DNA from: Brevibacterium marinum
GTDB lineage: Bacteria > Actinomycetota > Actinomycetes > Actinomycetales > Brevibacteriaceae
NCBI RefSeq assembly: GCF_011927955.1
Contig: NZ_JAATJN010000001.1
Coordinates: 2,480,001 to 2,544,000, forward strand
Length of the DNA stretch: 64,000 bases
Direction of reading: 5' to 3'
Shown: piece after piece, positions 1 through 9,500 of the stretch
Layout of the letters: each line of letters starts with the position of its first letter
How positions within the stretch are numbered: the stretch's first letter is position 1
Position numbers and translations under genes: made by a program
Notes under the pieces: generated by a model
The model's input: the letters and a program-made list of their open reading frames with translations, nothing else
What the model was told of the DNA's origin: nothing
Database searches by the model: none

Positions 1-1
1 C

Positions 2-547
2 GAGCAGATCTCGGACTCCGTGGTCAAGACCTTTGGAGGCACTCCGCTGCCACGGGTGCGGCCGGGTTCGGTGGAGAAAGACGTGCTCGAAGAATTCCCA
101 CGGGCGAAGGAAGCCTCGGTGCACTACTCGGGACCCCGCAGCCTGAGCATCGAGGTCACCGACCGCACCCCGGTGCTGGCGGTGACCACCCAGAACGGCT
201 TCGATCTCTACGATGCCGAAGCCGTCGACCTGGGCGCCGTCGACGAAGCGCCCAAGGGCGTGACCGTGCTCGAAGACTCCGATGGTGCCCCGAACCAGGA
301 GACCGTGTCCGCCGTGATCCGATTCATGGGGGACCTGCGACCGGAGCTCCGTTCGGACCTGGCCTCGATCCGTGCCGAGGACGAGGAGAACCTCACCGGC
401 GTCATCGTCGCCGGAGACGATCGGGCCAAGGTGGCCTTCGGCGACAGTACGAGCGCGAGTCTGAAGATGCGGACCGCGCTGCAGCTGGCCGCCGACGGAC
501 GCACCGATATCGACGTCTCCGTGCCCTCGGTGCCCGTGACCGACTGA
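2..547 (+). CDS. ftsQ: Cell division protein FtsQ, C-terminal part (5' end outside window)
   Basis: Open from the first bases of the window, so only the last 181 residues or so are present. FtsQ is a single-pass membrane protein of the divisome that links early and late division proteins through its extracellular POTRA and beta domains. The visible part reads as the POTRA end (PRVRPGSVEKDVLEEFPRA) followed by the beta domain (LSIEVTDRTPVLAV). The identification rests on this pattern and on ftsZ lying 190 bp downstream in the same direction, the usual actinobacterial order. The transmembrane segment and cytoplasmic tail are off the window. Confidence 0.85.
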   Translation, partial: EQISDSVVKTFGGTPLPRVRPGSVEKDVLEEFPRAKEASVHYSGPRSLSIEVTDRTPVLAVTTQNGFDLYDAEAVDLGAVDEAPKGVTVLEDSDGAPNQETVSAVIRFMGDLRPELRSDLASIRAEDEENLTGVIVAGDDRAKVAFGDSTSASLKMRTALQLAADGRTDIDVSVPSVPVTD

Positions 548-636
548 AAACCCCCGAAAGCCGTCCCTCGCCCGTCATTGACGCCGACACACCGGGGCCG
601 GAGTTTGGCCGATGTCCGACACTCCGGCGAGAATGG

Positions 637-666
637 TTGCAGTGGTGTTGCCCCGGACAATAGCCT
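637..666 (+). promoter_or_regulatory. Candidate ftsZ promoter
   Basis: TTGCAG (637-642) and TAGCCT (661-666) are separated by 18 bp in the ftsQ-ftsZ gap, about 70 bp before the preferred ftsZ start. Both boxes are imperfect sigma-A matches, so this is only a candidate. Confidence 0.35.
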
Positions 667-736
667 CAGGGCAGAGAAGACTTTTCGAATTTGCACGCAG
701 ATGATGCGTGGACGATGCGCCGAAAGAGGAACCGAC

Positions 737-1909
737 TTGGCTGAATTCCCACAATCCGGAGCGAACATCAAAGTTGCCGGTACCGGCGGCGGTGGTGTCA
801 ACGCTGTGCAGAGGATGATCGACGTCGGGCTGCGAGGCGTGGAATTCATCGCAATCAATACGGACGCCCAGGCCCTCGTGCTTTCGGACGCAGATGTGAA
901 GCTCGAAATCGGACGCGACCAGACCCGTGGACTCGGAGCCGGCGCCGACCCCGAGATCGGACGCAAGGCCGCGGATTCCAGCGAGGAAGCCATTCGCGAT
1001 GCGCTCGAAGATTCGGACATGGTCTTCGTCACCGCGGGTGAGGGCGGTGGCACAGGCACCGGTGCAGCCCCGGTCGTCGCCCGCATCGCACGATCGTTGG
1101 GAGCCCTGACCATCGGGGTGGTCACCCGCCCATTCACCTTCGAGGGACGCCGCCGGTCCGCGCAGGCCGAAGCCGGCATCGCCGCCCTGCGCGAAGAGGT
1201 CGACACCCTCATCGTCATCCCCAATGACCGTCTGCTCTCCATCTCCGATCGCAGCGTCTCCGTCGTCGACGCATTCCGCTCGGCCGATGAAGTGCTCCGC
1301 TCGGGTGTCCAGGGCATCACGGACCTCATCTCCGTTCCGGGGCTGATCAACCTCGACTTCGCCGACGTCAAATCCGTGATGCAGGATGCCGGCACGGCGC
1401 TGATGGGAATCGGAGCGGCCACCGGGGACGATCGCGCAGTCCAGGCCGCGGAATCCGCCATCGCCTCGCCTCTGCTCGAAGCCAGCATCGACGGTGCGCA
1501 CGGAGTGCTGTTCTGCATCAAGGGCGGTGCCGACCTCGGTCTGTTCGAGGTCAACGAGGCGGCCCGGCTGGTCCAGGAGGCGGCCCACCCGGAGGCGAAC
1601 ATCATCTTCGGCGCGGTCATCGACGACAACATCGGCGACGAATGCCAGATCACTGTCATCGCCGCCGGTTTCGACAACTCCATGTCCGGACAGGAGTCAA
1701 CGGCCGGCGAGGCGGTTCCGGCGCCGTTGCCCACGACTCCGAACACCACCGAAGCCGAACCCGCCCCCGTCTCGGCGGAGTCCGAGCCAGAAGTCGAAGC
1801 CGAGCCCGAGACCCACAGCGAAGAGCACCAGGTCCCGAGCTCCCTGCCCAACGAACGCAGCAGCTCGAGCCTCGACAACGACCTCGACATCCCGGATTTC
1901 CTCAAATAA
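737..1909 (+). CDS. ftsZ: Cell division GTPase FtsZ
   Basis: Tubulin-like GTPase that polymerises into the cytokinetic ring at midcell. The glycine-rich N-terminal nucleotide loop ([10 protein letters not shown], about residue 14) and the tubulin signature GEGGGTGTG (about residue 101) are present, as is the synergy loop [11 protein letters not shown] (about residue 205). An acidic linker leads to a C-terminal tail LDIPDFLK, the usual docking peptide for SepF and other partners. I choose the TTG at 737 because GAAAGAGG precedes it and it gives a normal length of 390 residues; the frame is open further upstream, with an ATG at 701. The first loop has GTGGGG where many FtsZ proteins have GIGGGG. 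pgeF follows after one base. Confidence 0.95.
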   Translation: MAEFPQSGANIKVAGTGGGGVNAVQRMIDVGLRGVEFIAINTDAQALVLSDADVKLEIGRDQTRGLGAGADPEIGRKAADSSEEAIRDALEDSDMVFVTAGEGGGTGTGAAPVVARIARSLGALTIGVVTRPFTFEGRRRSAQAEAGIAALREEVDTLIVIPNDRLLSISDRSVSVVDAFRSADEVLRSGVQGITDLISVPGLINLDFADVKSVMQDAGTALMGIGAATGDDRAVQAAESAIASPLLEASIDGAHGVLFCIKGGADLGLFEVNEAARLVQEAAHPEANIIFGAVIDDNIGDECQITVIAAGFDNSMSGQESTAGEAVPAPLPTTPNTTEAEPAPVSAESEPEVEAEPETHSEEHQVPSSLPNERSSSSLDNDLDIPDFLK

Positions 1910-1910
1910 G

Positions 1911-2669
1911 ATGCTGCACTCGAGATTCGTCGTCCCCGGAAGGCTCAACGCCCACGTGGCGTTCACCGACCGGCACGGCGGCTACTCGAGAGGCGACCTG
2001 TCCTCGTTCAACCTCGCACGGCATGTCGGCGACGAAGACGAGCTGGTCTCGGCCAACCGCGCCGCATTGGCACAGGTGCTCGGGCTCAGCGGCGAACGGC
2101 TGAGCTTCGTCTCCCAGGTCCACGGGACCGATGTTCACGTCATCGATGGTCCTGAACAGCTGCGCGAGACTCCGGCCACAGCCGATGCCCAGGTCACGGT
2201 GCGCAGCGGCATCGGCCTGGCCATCATGGTTGCGGACTGCACACCGATCATGCTCGCCGATCCGGAAGCCGGTGTGATCGGTGCGATCCATGCCGGGCGC
2301 CCCGGCATGGCAGCCGGGGTCGTTGGTGAAGCGGTTGCGCGCATGCACGGGCTGGGAGCCACGGACATCCACGCTGTCATCGGCCCTTCCGTGTGCCCTC
2401 GCTGCTATGAGGTTCCAGCTGCGATGAGGGACGAAGTCGCGGCAGTCGAACCTGTGGCCGCTTCAGTGTCGGTGACCGGAACTCCCGCCCTCGACGTGGC
2501 AGGTGCGGTTGCGGAGCAGCTGCGCAGACGAGGCGTGAGCATCGACCATTTCTCACGCACATGCACGAGAGAGTCCGAGGATCTGTTCTCCTATCGGAGA
2601 CACGGGTCCACAGGAAGATTCGCCGGTGTCGTTTGGCTCCAGGAAGAAAACCCGACGACACACCCATGA
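1911..2669 (+). CDS. pgeF: Multicopper-type laccase domain protein PgeF/YfiH (purine nucleoside phosphorylase family)
   Basis: Family of small cytosolic zinc proteins once called laccases and now linked to purine nucleoside phosphorolysis and peptidoglycan editing. Metal-site motifs are visible: QVHGTDVHV (about residue 69), DCTPIML (about residue 109) and IHAG (about residue 125). The C-terminus has the family ending FSYRRHGSTGRFAGVVWL. The ATG at 1911 lies one base after the ftsZ stop, so translation is probably coupled. Two family motifs are altered: HAGRPG replaces the common HAGWRG, and GPSVCPRCYEV replaces GPxIGxCCYEV. 252 residues, normal for the family. Confidence 0.88.
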   Translation: MLHSRFVVPGRLNAHVAFTDRHGGYSRGDLSSFNLARHVGDEDELVSANRAALAQVLGLSGERLSFVSQVHGTDVHVIDGPEQLRETPATADAQVTVRSGIGLAIMVADCTPIMLADPEAGVIGAIHAGRPGMAAGVVGEAVARMHGLGATDIHAVIGPSVCPRCYEVPAAMRDEVAAVEPVAASVSVTGTPALDVAGAVAEQLRRRGVSIDHFSRTCTRESEDLFSYRRHGSTGRFAGVVWLQEENPTTHP

Positions 2670-2745
2670 GACTGACGCGCCAGGCAGGTCTGTTGAGATA
2701 GTTTGGCGGCAGGCGAGGAAGCGCCGAAGGCCGAGGAGAGTAGAA

Positions 2746-3255
2746 ATGTCAGCAATCAAGAAGACGCTGGAATACTTGGGTTTCGTCGAAGAAGAGGACG
2801 AGACCGTCGACCGTCGTGATCGTGAGGATCGCCGCGATCGTGAGGTCATCGACACCTATGAGGAGGAGCCTGTCGACGAACACGTCGAAGACGAGGAACG
2901 GCCCCCCGCCCAGGTGACGCCGATCCACCCGTCACCGATTCGTCCAGTTGACTCTCCGGCGCCAGGAATCTCCATGAATCGCATCAAGACCATCCACCCC
3001 CGCAGCTACAATGACGCCATGGTCATCGGTGCCGCGTTCCGTGAGGGAACCCCAGTGATCATGAATCTCTCCGAAATGGACGAGAACAACTCGAAGCGCC
3101 TCGTCGACTTCTCCGCAGGTCTGATCTTCGGTCTGCACGGATCCATCGAGCGCGTCACCAACAAGGTGTTCCTTCTCACGCCCGAGAACATCGAAGTCAG
3201 CGGTGAGAACGAATCTGATCCGGACGCCCAGGCGAGCTTCTTCAACCAGAGCTGA
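2746..3255 (+). CDS. sepF: Cell division protein SepF
   Basis: SepF binds the FtsZ C-terminal tail and, in actinobacteria, anchors FtsZ to the membrane. The N-terminus (MSAIKKTLEYLGF) is the expected amphipathic membrane-binding helix. A charged linker follows, and the conserved alpha/beta core begins near residue 78 (MNRIKTIHPRSYNDA) and includes the GLIFGLHG region. A strong GAGGAGAG ribosome site precedes the ATG at 2746. The PLP-binding gene yggS, which often stands between pgeF and sepF, is absent; only 76 bp separate the two genes here. 169 residues. Confidence 0.95.
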   Translation: MSAIKKTLEYLGFVEEEDETVDRRDREDRRDREVIDTYEEEPVDEHVEDEERPPAQVTPIHPSPIRPVDSPAPGISMNRIKTIHPRSYNDAMVIGAAFREGTPVIMNLSEMDENNSKRLVDFSAGLIFGLHGSIERVTNKVFLLTPENIEVSGENESDPDAQASFFNQS

Positions 3256-3337
3256 TCCGCTCGACTTCCCGGGGGCGTTCGCCCGACTTCGGGCCGTTCT
3301 CTCGGGAGAACGGGATGGTGGCCCGGAGGGCCGGGTG

Positions 3338-3402
3338 CTCACTCCCGGAGAATCGGGTTGTCCACCCGCGGCAATCGGGTTGGTCACTCGCGGAATGGGG
3401 AG
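3338..3402 (+). repeat. Short imperfect tandem repeat after sepF
   Basis: Units close to AATCGGGTTGTCCACCCGCGG recur about every 22 bp, with a more degraded copy before them. Similar degenerate repeats with different units follow several other genes in this window. Confidence 0.5.
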
Positions 3403-3480
3403 TGTTCTGATCCCATCCTCAGCTCGAGCGTATAAACTGGGGCTGACAGTTAAGCATCAAGGAAAGGCACGAGGAAACAC

Positions 3481-3780
3481 GTGGCCATCATCTTCTACAT
3501 CCTCGGCACCGCGCTCAGTCTCTACGTCTACGTTCTGCTGGCGCGAGTCGTCCTCGATCTCGTGCAGGTCTTCTCGCGCGACTGGAAGCCCTCAGGATTT
3601 CTGCTCGTCCTGGCAGAGATCGTCTACACTCTGACCGATCCGCCTCTGCGACTGCTGCGCAAGGTGATTCCGCCCCTGCGCCTGGGACAGATCTCTCTCG
3701 ATCTGGGCTTCATCGTGCTCCTGATCGGAATCCAGATCCTCGCATCCGTTCTGTTCAACCTCTCCCGGGTCAGTGTCTGA
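3481..3780 (+). CDS. YggT family membrane protein
   Basis: A 99-residue integral membrane protein with two hydrophobic halves (about residues 1-25 and 65-95) joined by a basic middle segment containing DPPLRLLRKVIPPLR, the YggT signature. It lies between sepF and divIVA as usual in actinobacteria and Gram-positives. Its function is not settled; roles in membrane, division or osmotic processes have been proposed. The GTG start follows an AGGAAAC-type ribosome site. A TATAAA-like box at about 3430 could be its promoter. Confidence 0.85.
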   Translation: MAIIFYILGTALSLYVYVLLARVVLDLVQVFSRDWKPSGFLLVLAEIVYTLTDPPLRLLRKVIPPLRLGQISLDLGFIVLLIGIQILASVLFNLSRVSV

Positions 3781-3891
3781 GCCACGATCGTCGGTTCGCT
3801 GCACTGCGTATCAAATCGGTTACACGACTGTTACATACTTCACGATGAATCACCAGCGATGATGCTCAGTTCGCGGAACTGATCCGAATAT

Positions 3892-3972
3892 TGCTAGGCT
3901 CGATTATTACAACTTCGTCATACGAAGGCGTGGCACGGCTTTACTGCAGGACAAAACCGCAGGTGTTACGCT
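3892..3972 (+). promoter_or_regulatory. Candidate divIVA promoter region
   Basis: The 258-bp gap before divIVA holds an extended -10-like TGCTAGGCT (3892-3900) and a second -10-like TACGCT (3967-3972). No coding sequence is seen in the gap. Confidence 0.35.
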
Positions 3973-4038
3973 AATGTGACGTTGAAGCCGTCTATACGGC
4001 GGCAGCGTAATGAATGTAGATCGACCAAAGGTGACCTC

Positions 4039-4860
4039 ATGGCGCTCACGCCTGAAGACGTAGTAAACAAGCGGTTCCAGCATGTGAAGTTCCGCGACGG
4101 GTACGACCAGGATGAAGTCGACGATTTCCTCGACGAGGTTGTCGTAGAGCTCCGCCGTCTCTACCAGGAGAACGACGAACTTCGTCAGAAGCTCTCCACC
4201 GCCGAACAGCGCGTCAAGGACGCTGGCGCTGGCGGCGCTGCCGCACCCGCGCAGGACATCGATGCGACTCAGGCCATGCCTGCAGCGGTGCCGTCCACCT
4301 CCTCGCAGAAGAACGACGAGGCGCCGAAGCAGTCACAGGCTCCCGACGCTCCGCCAGTTGCAGAACCTACGGAACAGTCCACGGCACCCGTGGTCAAGGA
4401 AGCGGCTCCCGCACCGCAGACCAACGCCCCGAACGAATCGGCCAACGGCGCAGCACCTGCAGCGGCGGGTACCGCCGCCGGTCTTGGCATCGGCGCGGGC
4501 ATCGGAAGCGGCGACGGGGACGCTCACGGGCTCATCGCCTTGGCACAGCGCGTGCATGACGAACACGTGGCAGAGGGCGAACGTCGTCGCGACGAACTCA
4601 TCAAGGGCGCCGAAGCCGAGGCCTCCGACATCGTCGGCAAGGCGGAGACGAAGCGCGACGAGACCCTGTCGACCTTGGAGTCGCAGAAGTCGACGCTGGA
4701 GCGTTCGATCGATCAGCTGTCGAACTTCGAACGTCAGTACCGCACACGTCTGAAGAGCTACCTCAACGATCAGCTGCGCGATCTCGAGAACTCCACGAGC
4801 CTGGCTCCGGAGACCCTCGAAGGCAACACCTTCGGCTCATCGTCGAATCACAAGCTCTGA
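4039..4860 (+). CDS. divIVA: Polar growth protein DivIVA/Wag31
   Basis: Coiled-coil scaffold that marks curved membranes and directs polar peptidoglycan growth in actinobacteria. The N-terminal membrane-binding domain is clear (MALTPEDVVNKRFQHVKFRD, residues 1-20, then QDEVDDFLDEVVVELRRLY). An Ala/Pro-rich linker of about 100 residues follows, then a second coiled coil (about residues 175-260). The ATG at 4039 follows AAAGGTG; longer upstream reading has no family support. 273 residues. A strong terminator follows at 4879. Confidence 0.94.
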   Translation: MALTPEDVVNKRFQHVKFRDGYDQDEVDDFLDEVVVELRRLYQENDELRQKLSTAEQRVKDAGAGGAAAPAQDIDATQAMPAAVPSTSSQKNDEAPKQSQAPDAPPVAEPTEQSTAPVVKEAAPAPQTNAPNESANGAAPAAAGTAAGLGIGAGIGSGDGDAHGLIALAQRVHDEHVAEGERRRDELIKGAEAEASDIVGKAETKRDETLSTLESQKSTLERSIDQLSNFERQYRTRLKSYLNDQLRDLENSTSLAPETLEGNTFGSSSNHKL

Positions 4861-4878
4861 TCCGCCGGCACAGACAGT

Positions 4879-4914
4879 CAAGGTCCGGGAACTCGAACGG
4901 GTTCCCGGACCTTG
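4879..4914 (+). terminator. Intrinsic terminator after divIVA
   Basis: Perfect 14-bp inverted repeat, CAAGGTCCGGGAAC at 4879-4892 and its complement at 4901-4914, with an 8-nt loop and TTCTTG after it. It separates divIVA from lspA. Confidence 0.85.
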
Positions 4915-4984
4915 TTCTTGCCCGAGTCGGAGGTGCCGCGGGTGGACGCCGAGGCGTCTTCGACCCGGGCACCTGTGAGTTAGA

Positions 4985-5539
4985 ATGAGCCAAATGAACG
5001 ATGATGCCACTGAGGCCAGACCCCGTCGGCGCAGAATGCTGGGGATGCTGTTCGGCATCGCCGTGATCGTGCTCATGGTGGACCAGTTCACCAAGTTCCT
5101 CGCAGTCACCTTCCTGGAAGGTCGCGAGCCGATTGCCGTCATCGGCAACCTCGCCGGATTCAACTTCTACCGCAATCCGGGGGCGGCTCTCGGGCTCGGG
5201 GCCGGAGTGACTTGGATCTTCCCGCTGATCGCGCTGGCCGTGTTCGCGGTGATCATCATTCTGTCGAGGAAGCTGGGCTCGATCACGTGGGCCGTCGGAC
5301 TCGGTCTGCTGCTCGGCGGTCTGTTCGGCAACCTGATCGATCGTCTGTTCCGTCAGCCGGGGTTCCTCCACGGAGCGGTCGTCGACTTCATCGACCTGTC
5401 ATTATTCATCTGCAACGTCGCCGACATTGCGATATCCGCAGCGGCCGTCACCCTCGTGGTGACCAGCCTGAGAGGCGTCGAACTGGACGGAACGGATTCC
5501 AAGCGCACGAGCACGATCGGAGAGGACACACATGGCTGA
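4985..5539 (+). CDS. lspA: Lipoprotein signal peptidase II
   Basis: Integral membrane aspartyl protease that removes signal peptides from diacylglyceryl prolipoproteins, such as the amidase lipoprotein encoded at 18592. Four hydrophobic segments are seen. The catalytic aspartates are in GNLIDRL (Asp119) and NVADIAI (Asp147). The motif [11 protein letters not shown] matches the conserved N-terminal loop. An in-frame ATG four codons downstream (4997) is an alternative start. The 3' end overlaps rluD by 8 bp, so the two are translationally linked. Confidence 0.93.
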   Translation: MSQMNDDATEARPRRRRMLGMLFGIAVIVLMVDQFTKFLAVTFLEGREPIAVIGNLAGFNFYRNPGAALGLGAGVTWIFPLIALAVFAVIIILSRKLGSITWAVGLGLLLGGLFGNLIDRLFRQPGFLHGAVVDFIDLSLFICNVADIAISAAAVTLVVTSLRGVELDGTDSKRTSTIGEDTHG

Positions 5540-6455
5540 ACGTTCGATTCTGGTACCCGAAGGCCTCGAAGGCCAGCGGGTGGATTCGGCACTGTCGAAG
5601 CTGCTGGGGCTCTCCCGGACCGCGGCCGCCGACATCTGCGCCGAGAGCGGTGTCCAACTGGCCGGGCGCGTCGTCGCGAAATCCGACCGGGTCGAAGCCG
5701 GAGAACGCCTCGACATCATGATGCCCGAACCCAACAGGCCGCTCGAAGTCGTGCCGGACCCGGTTCCCGGGATGAAGATCGTCCACGACGAAGAGTCCTT
5801 CGTCGTCGTCGACAAACCCGTCGGCGTCGCTGCCCACCCGGCACTGGGTTGGAAGGGACGCACCGTCGTCGGCGGTCTCGCCGCCGCCGGGTACCGGATC
5901 GCCACGTCCGGGGCCGCGGAACGACAGGGGATCGTCCAGCGACTCGACGTCGGCACCTCCGGCCTGATGGTGGTGGCGAAGAGCGAATACGCCTACAGCG
6001 TGCTCAAACGTGCCTTCAGAGAGCGCACTGTCGAGAAGACGTACCACGCGGTCGTCCAGGGGCTGCCGGATCCGGTGCTGGGCACCATCGATGCGCCGAT
6101 CGCGCGACATCCCCGGCATGACGGGCTCTATGCCGTGCACAGCGGGGGAAAGAACGCCATCACACACTACGAGGTCCTCGAAGCGCATCGACGGGCCGCG
6201 CTGGTCGAGGTCCACCTCGAGACGGGACGAACTCACCAGATCCGCGTCCATTTCGCAGCGACGAAGCATCCTTGCGCCGGTGATCTGCCCTACGGGGCCG
6301 ATCCCGTGCTGGCTCGGGACCTCGGCCTGGAGCGTCAGTGGCTGCATGCCGTCAAACTCGGATTCCATCACCCCGATTCCCAGAAGTGGGTGGAATTCGA
6401 GAGCGGTTACCCGGCGGATCTGCAGGACGCCATGGATCGCATCCGCACACCCTGA
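5532..6455 (+). CDS. rluD: RluD-family 23S rRNA pseudouridine synthase
   Basis: Converts specific uridines to pseudouridine in RNA. An S4-type RNA-binding domain occupies about residues 10-65, followed by the RluA-family catalytic domain. The catalytic motif reads QRLDVGTSG with Asp139; most relatives have [13 protein letters not shown] is also present. 307 residues is normal. The RluD or YlyB-like identity comes from its usual place after lspA; the exact modified positions cannot be read from sequence. Confidence 0.88.
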   Translation: MAERSILVPEGLEGQRVDSALSKLLGLSRTAAADICAESGVQLAGRVVAKSDRVEAGERLDIMMPEPNRPLEVVPDPVPGMKIVHDEESFVVVDKPVGVAAHPALGWKGRTVVGGLAAAGYRIATSGAAERQGIVQRLDVGTSGLMVVAKSEYAYSVLKRAFRERTVEKTYHAVVQGLPDPVLGTIDAPIARHPRHDGLYAVHSGGKNAITHYEVLEAHRRAALVEVHLETGRTHQIRVHFAATKHPCAGDLPYGADPVLARDLGLERQWLHAVKLGFHHPDSQKWVEFESGYPADLQDAMDRIRTP

Positions 6456-6458
6456 ACA

Positions 6459-6525
6459 CGGTCGCAGGGGTCTGCCGAAAAGGGGTGCAGAGGTCTGCTG
6501 AACGGGGTCGCAGGGGTCTGCTGAG
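6459..6525 (+). repeat. Degenerate tandem repeat between rluD and dnaE
   Basis: Three imperfect units resembling GGTCGCAGGGGTCTGCTGAA follow the rluD stop. No ORF is supported here. Confidence 0.5.
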
Positions 6526-6587
6526 CGAGCCGTCGATGGTCTAAGCTGGGGGTCGCACCACAGGTCACATCAGAGGGAAGGCAGCCA

Positions 6588-9500
6588 GTGCCGACAGACG
6601 ATTTCGTCCATCTTCACGTCCACACCGAATACTCCATGCTGGACGGGGCGGCGCGGCTGACCGACCTGATGGCCGCGACCAAGGCCTCAGGGATGTCGGC
6701 CATCGCGACGACCGACCACGGCTACCTCTTCGGGGCATTCGACTTCTGGTCACAGGCGATCGCCGCCGACCTCAAACCCATCATCGGTGTCGAGGCCTAC
6801 GTCACTCCGGGAACGGATCGGCGTGACAAGACAAGGGTGAAGTGGCGCACCGATGAGTCGCAGAAGCGCGATGACCTCTCCGGCGGCGGTGCGTACACTC
6901 ATATGACGCTGCTCTCGCGTAACAACACGGGCATGCGCAATCTGTTCAAGGCCTCGTCCTACGCCTCCCTCGACTCGGTCTTCAGCAAATGGCCGCGCAT
7001 CGACCAAGACCTCCTCGAGACCTACTCGGACGGACTGATCGCGACCACGGGTTGCCCCTCCGGCGAGATCCAGGTCCGCCTGCGCCTGGGCCAGTACGAA
7101 GAGGCCAAGGCTGCGGCCGGCAAATACCGTGAGATGTTCGGCAAAGACAACTACTACGTCGAACTCATGGATCATGGGCTCTCCATCGAGAAACGGGTGA
7201 CGAAGGACCTGATCCGCCTGTCGAAGGAGATGGACATTCCGCTGGTCGCCACCAACGACCTGCACTACACCCACGAATCCGATGCGAAGGCGCACGAGGC
7301 GCTGCTGGCCATCCAGTCAGGATCGAAACTCATCGAACCGACCTATGACCAGGGAGGGTCGCGCTTCGCGTTCTCGGGTTCGGGCTATTACCTCAAATCG
7401 GCGGCGGAGATGCGTGCGCTGTTCTCGGAGTTCCCCGAAGCCTGTGACAACACCCTCGAGATCGCCGAGAAATGCGAAGTCTCCTTCGACACCTCGGCGA
7501 ACTACATGCCGAAGTTCCCCTGCCCACCCGGCGAGGACGAAACCTCCTGGCTGGTCAAAGAGGTCCAGAAGGGACTCGAATACCGGTACCCGAGCGGAAT
7601 CCCCGACGATGTGCGCAAACAGGCCGATTACGAACTCGACATCATCATCTCGATGGGCTTCCCCGGATACTTCCTCGTCGTCGCCGACTTCATCAACTGG
7701 TCGAAGGACAACGGCATCCGCGTCGGCCCAGGGCGCGGTTCGGGCGCGGGCTCCATGGTCGCCTACGCCATGCGCATCACCGACCTCGATCCGCTCCAGC
7801 ACGGGCTGTTCTTCGAACGCTTCCTCAACCCGGACCGTGTCTCCATGCCCGACTTCGACGTCGACTTCGATGATCGTCGCCGCGGCGAGGTCATCGACTA
7901 TGTGACGAGGAAATACGGCGACGAACGAGTGGCGATGATCGTCACCTACGGCACGATCAAAACCAAGATGGCGCTCAAGGACTCCGCACGAGTCCTCGGC
8001 AAGCCGTTCTCCATGGGAGAGCGGCTGACCAAGGCGCTGCCGCCTGCCGAGATGGCCAAGGACATCCCGCTGGCCGATATCGAGAATCCGGAATCGAAGC
8101 GCTACAACGAGGCAGGGGAGTTCAGGTCCTTCGTCGACTCCGACTCGGAGGCACGTGAGACCTTCGAGACCGCGAAGGGCATCGAGGGCCTGAAACGCCA
8201 GTGGGGCGTGCACGCTGCCGGCGTCATCATGTCCTCGGACCCGATCATCGACGTCATTCCGATCATGCGCCGCTTCCAGGACGGTCAGGTCATCACTCAG
8301 TTCGACTACCCCACATCCGAGGGTCTCGGACTGATCAAGATGGACTTCCTCGGACTGCGAAACCTCACGATCATCTCCGACGCGGTGGAGAACATCAAGT
8401 CCAATCGTGACTACGACCTCGACCTCGAACACCTCGACCTCGACGACCACGGTGCCTATGAGCTGCTCTCCCGCGGTGACACTTTGGGTGTGTTCCAGCT
8501 CGACGGCGGCGGACTGCGGGCACTGCTGCGGCTGATGAAACCGGACAACTTCGAAGACATCTCCGCAACGATTGCGCTCTACCGTCCGGGCCCCATGGGC
8601 GCCGACTCCCACACGAACTTCGCCCTGCGCAAGAACGGTCAGCAGGAAGTCACCCCGATCCACGCGGAGCTCGAAGAGCCGCTCAAGGACATTCTCGACA
8701 CGACATACGGCCTCATCATCTACCAGGAGCAGGTGATGGCGATCGCGCAGAAGGTCGCCGGCTACTCCCTGGGACAAGCAGACATCCTCCGTCGTGCCAT
8801 GGGCAAGAAGAAGAAGTCGGAGCTGGACAAGCAGCAGGTCGGCTTCTTCGGCGGAATGAAGGAGCGCGGCTTCTCCGAGGAAGCCTCTCAGGCACTGTGG
8901 GACATCCTGCTTCCGTTCTCGGACTACGCCTTCAACAAGGCCCACTCGGCGGCCTACGGCCTTGTGTCCTATTGGACCGCCTTCCTCAAGGCCCACTACA
9001 CGGCGGAATACATGGCGGCCCTGCTCACCTCGGTGGGCGACAACAAGGACAAGCTCGCCATCTACCTCAACGAGTGCCGACGGCTGAACATCACGGTGCT
9101 GCCGCCGGACGTCAACGACTCCGCACTGCACTTCACCCCGGTCGGCGGCGACATCCGCTTCGGGATGGGGGCGGTGCGCAACGTCGGCGCCAATGTCGTC
9201 GACGGAATCGTCGAGGCCCGCGAGGAGAAGGGCAGCTACACCTCCTTCACGGATTTCCTCGACAAGGTTCCCAGCCATGTCTGCAACAAGCGCACGATCG
9301 AATCACTCATCAAGGCCGGCGGCTTCGATTCCCTCGGCCAGACCCGCAGATCGCTCGTCGAGGTCCATGAGGAAGCCGTGGACTCGGTGATCGGGGTCAA
9401 ACGTCAGGAGGCCAACGGCCAGTTCGATCTGTTCGCCGGGATCGGCGGAGACGACGATGGGCCGAGCTTCTCGGTGACGATTCCGGACCGGCCCGAATGG

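Noticed and set aside
208-1905. 565-codon antisense frame over ftsQ and ftsZ
   Set aside because: Low-complexity Ser/Arg-rich translation, overlapping two certain genes.
7317-9278. Long antisense frame within dnaE
   Set aside because: Same GC shadow effect, with no ribosome site or domain pattern.
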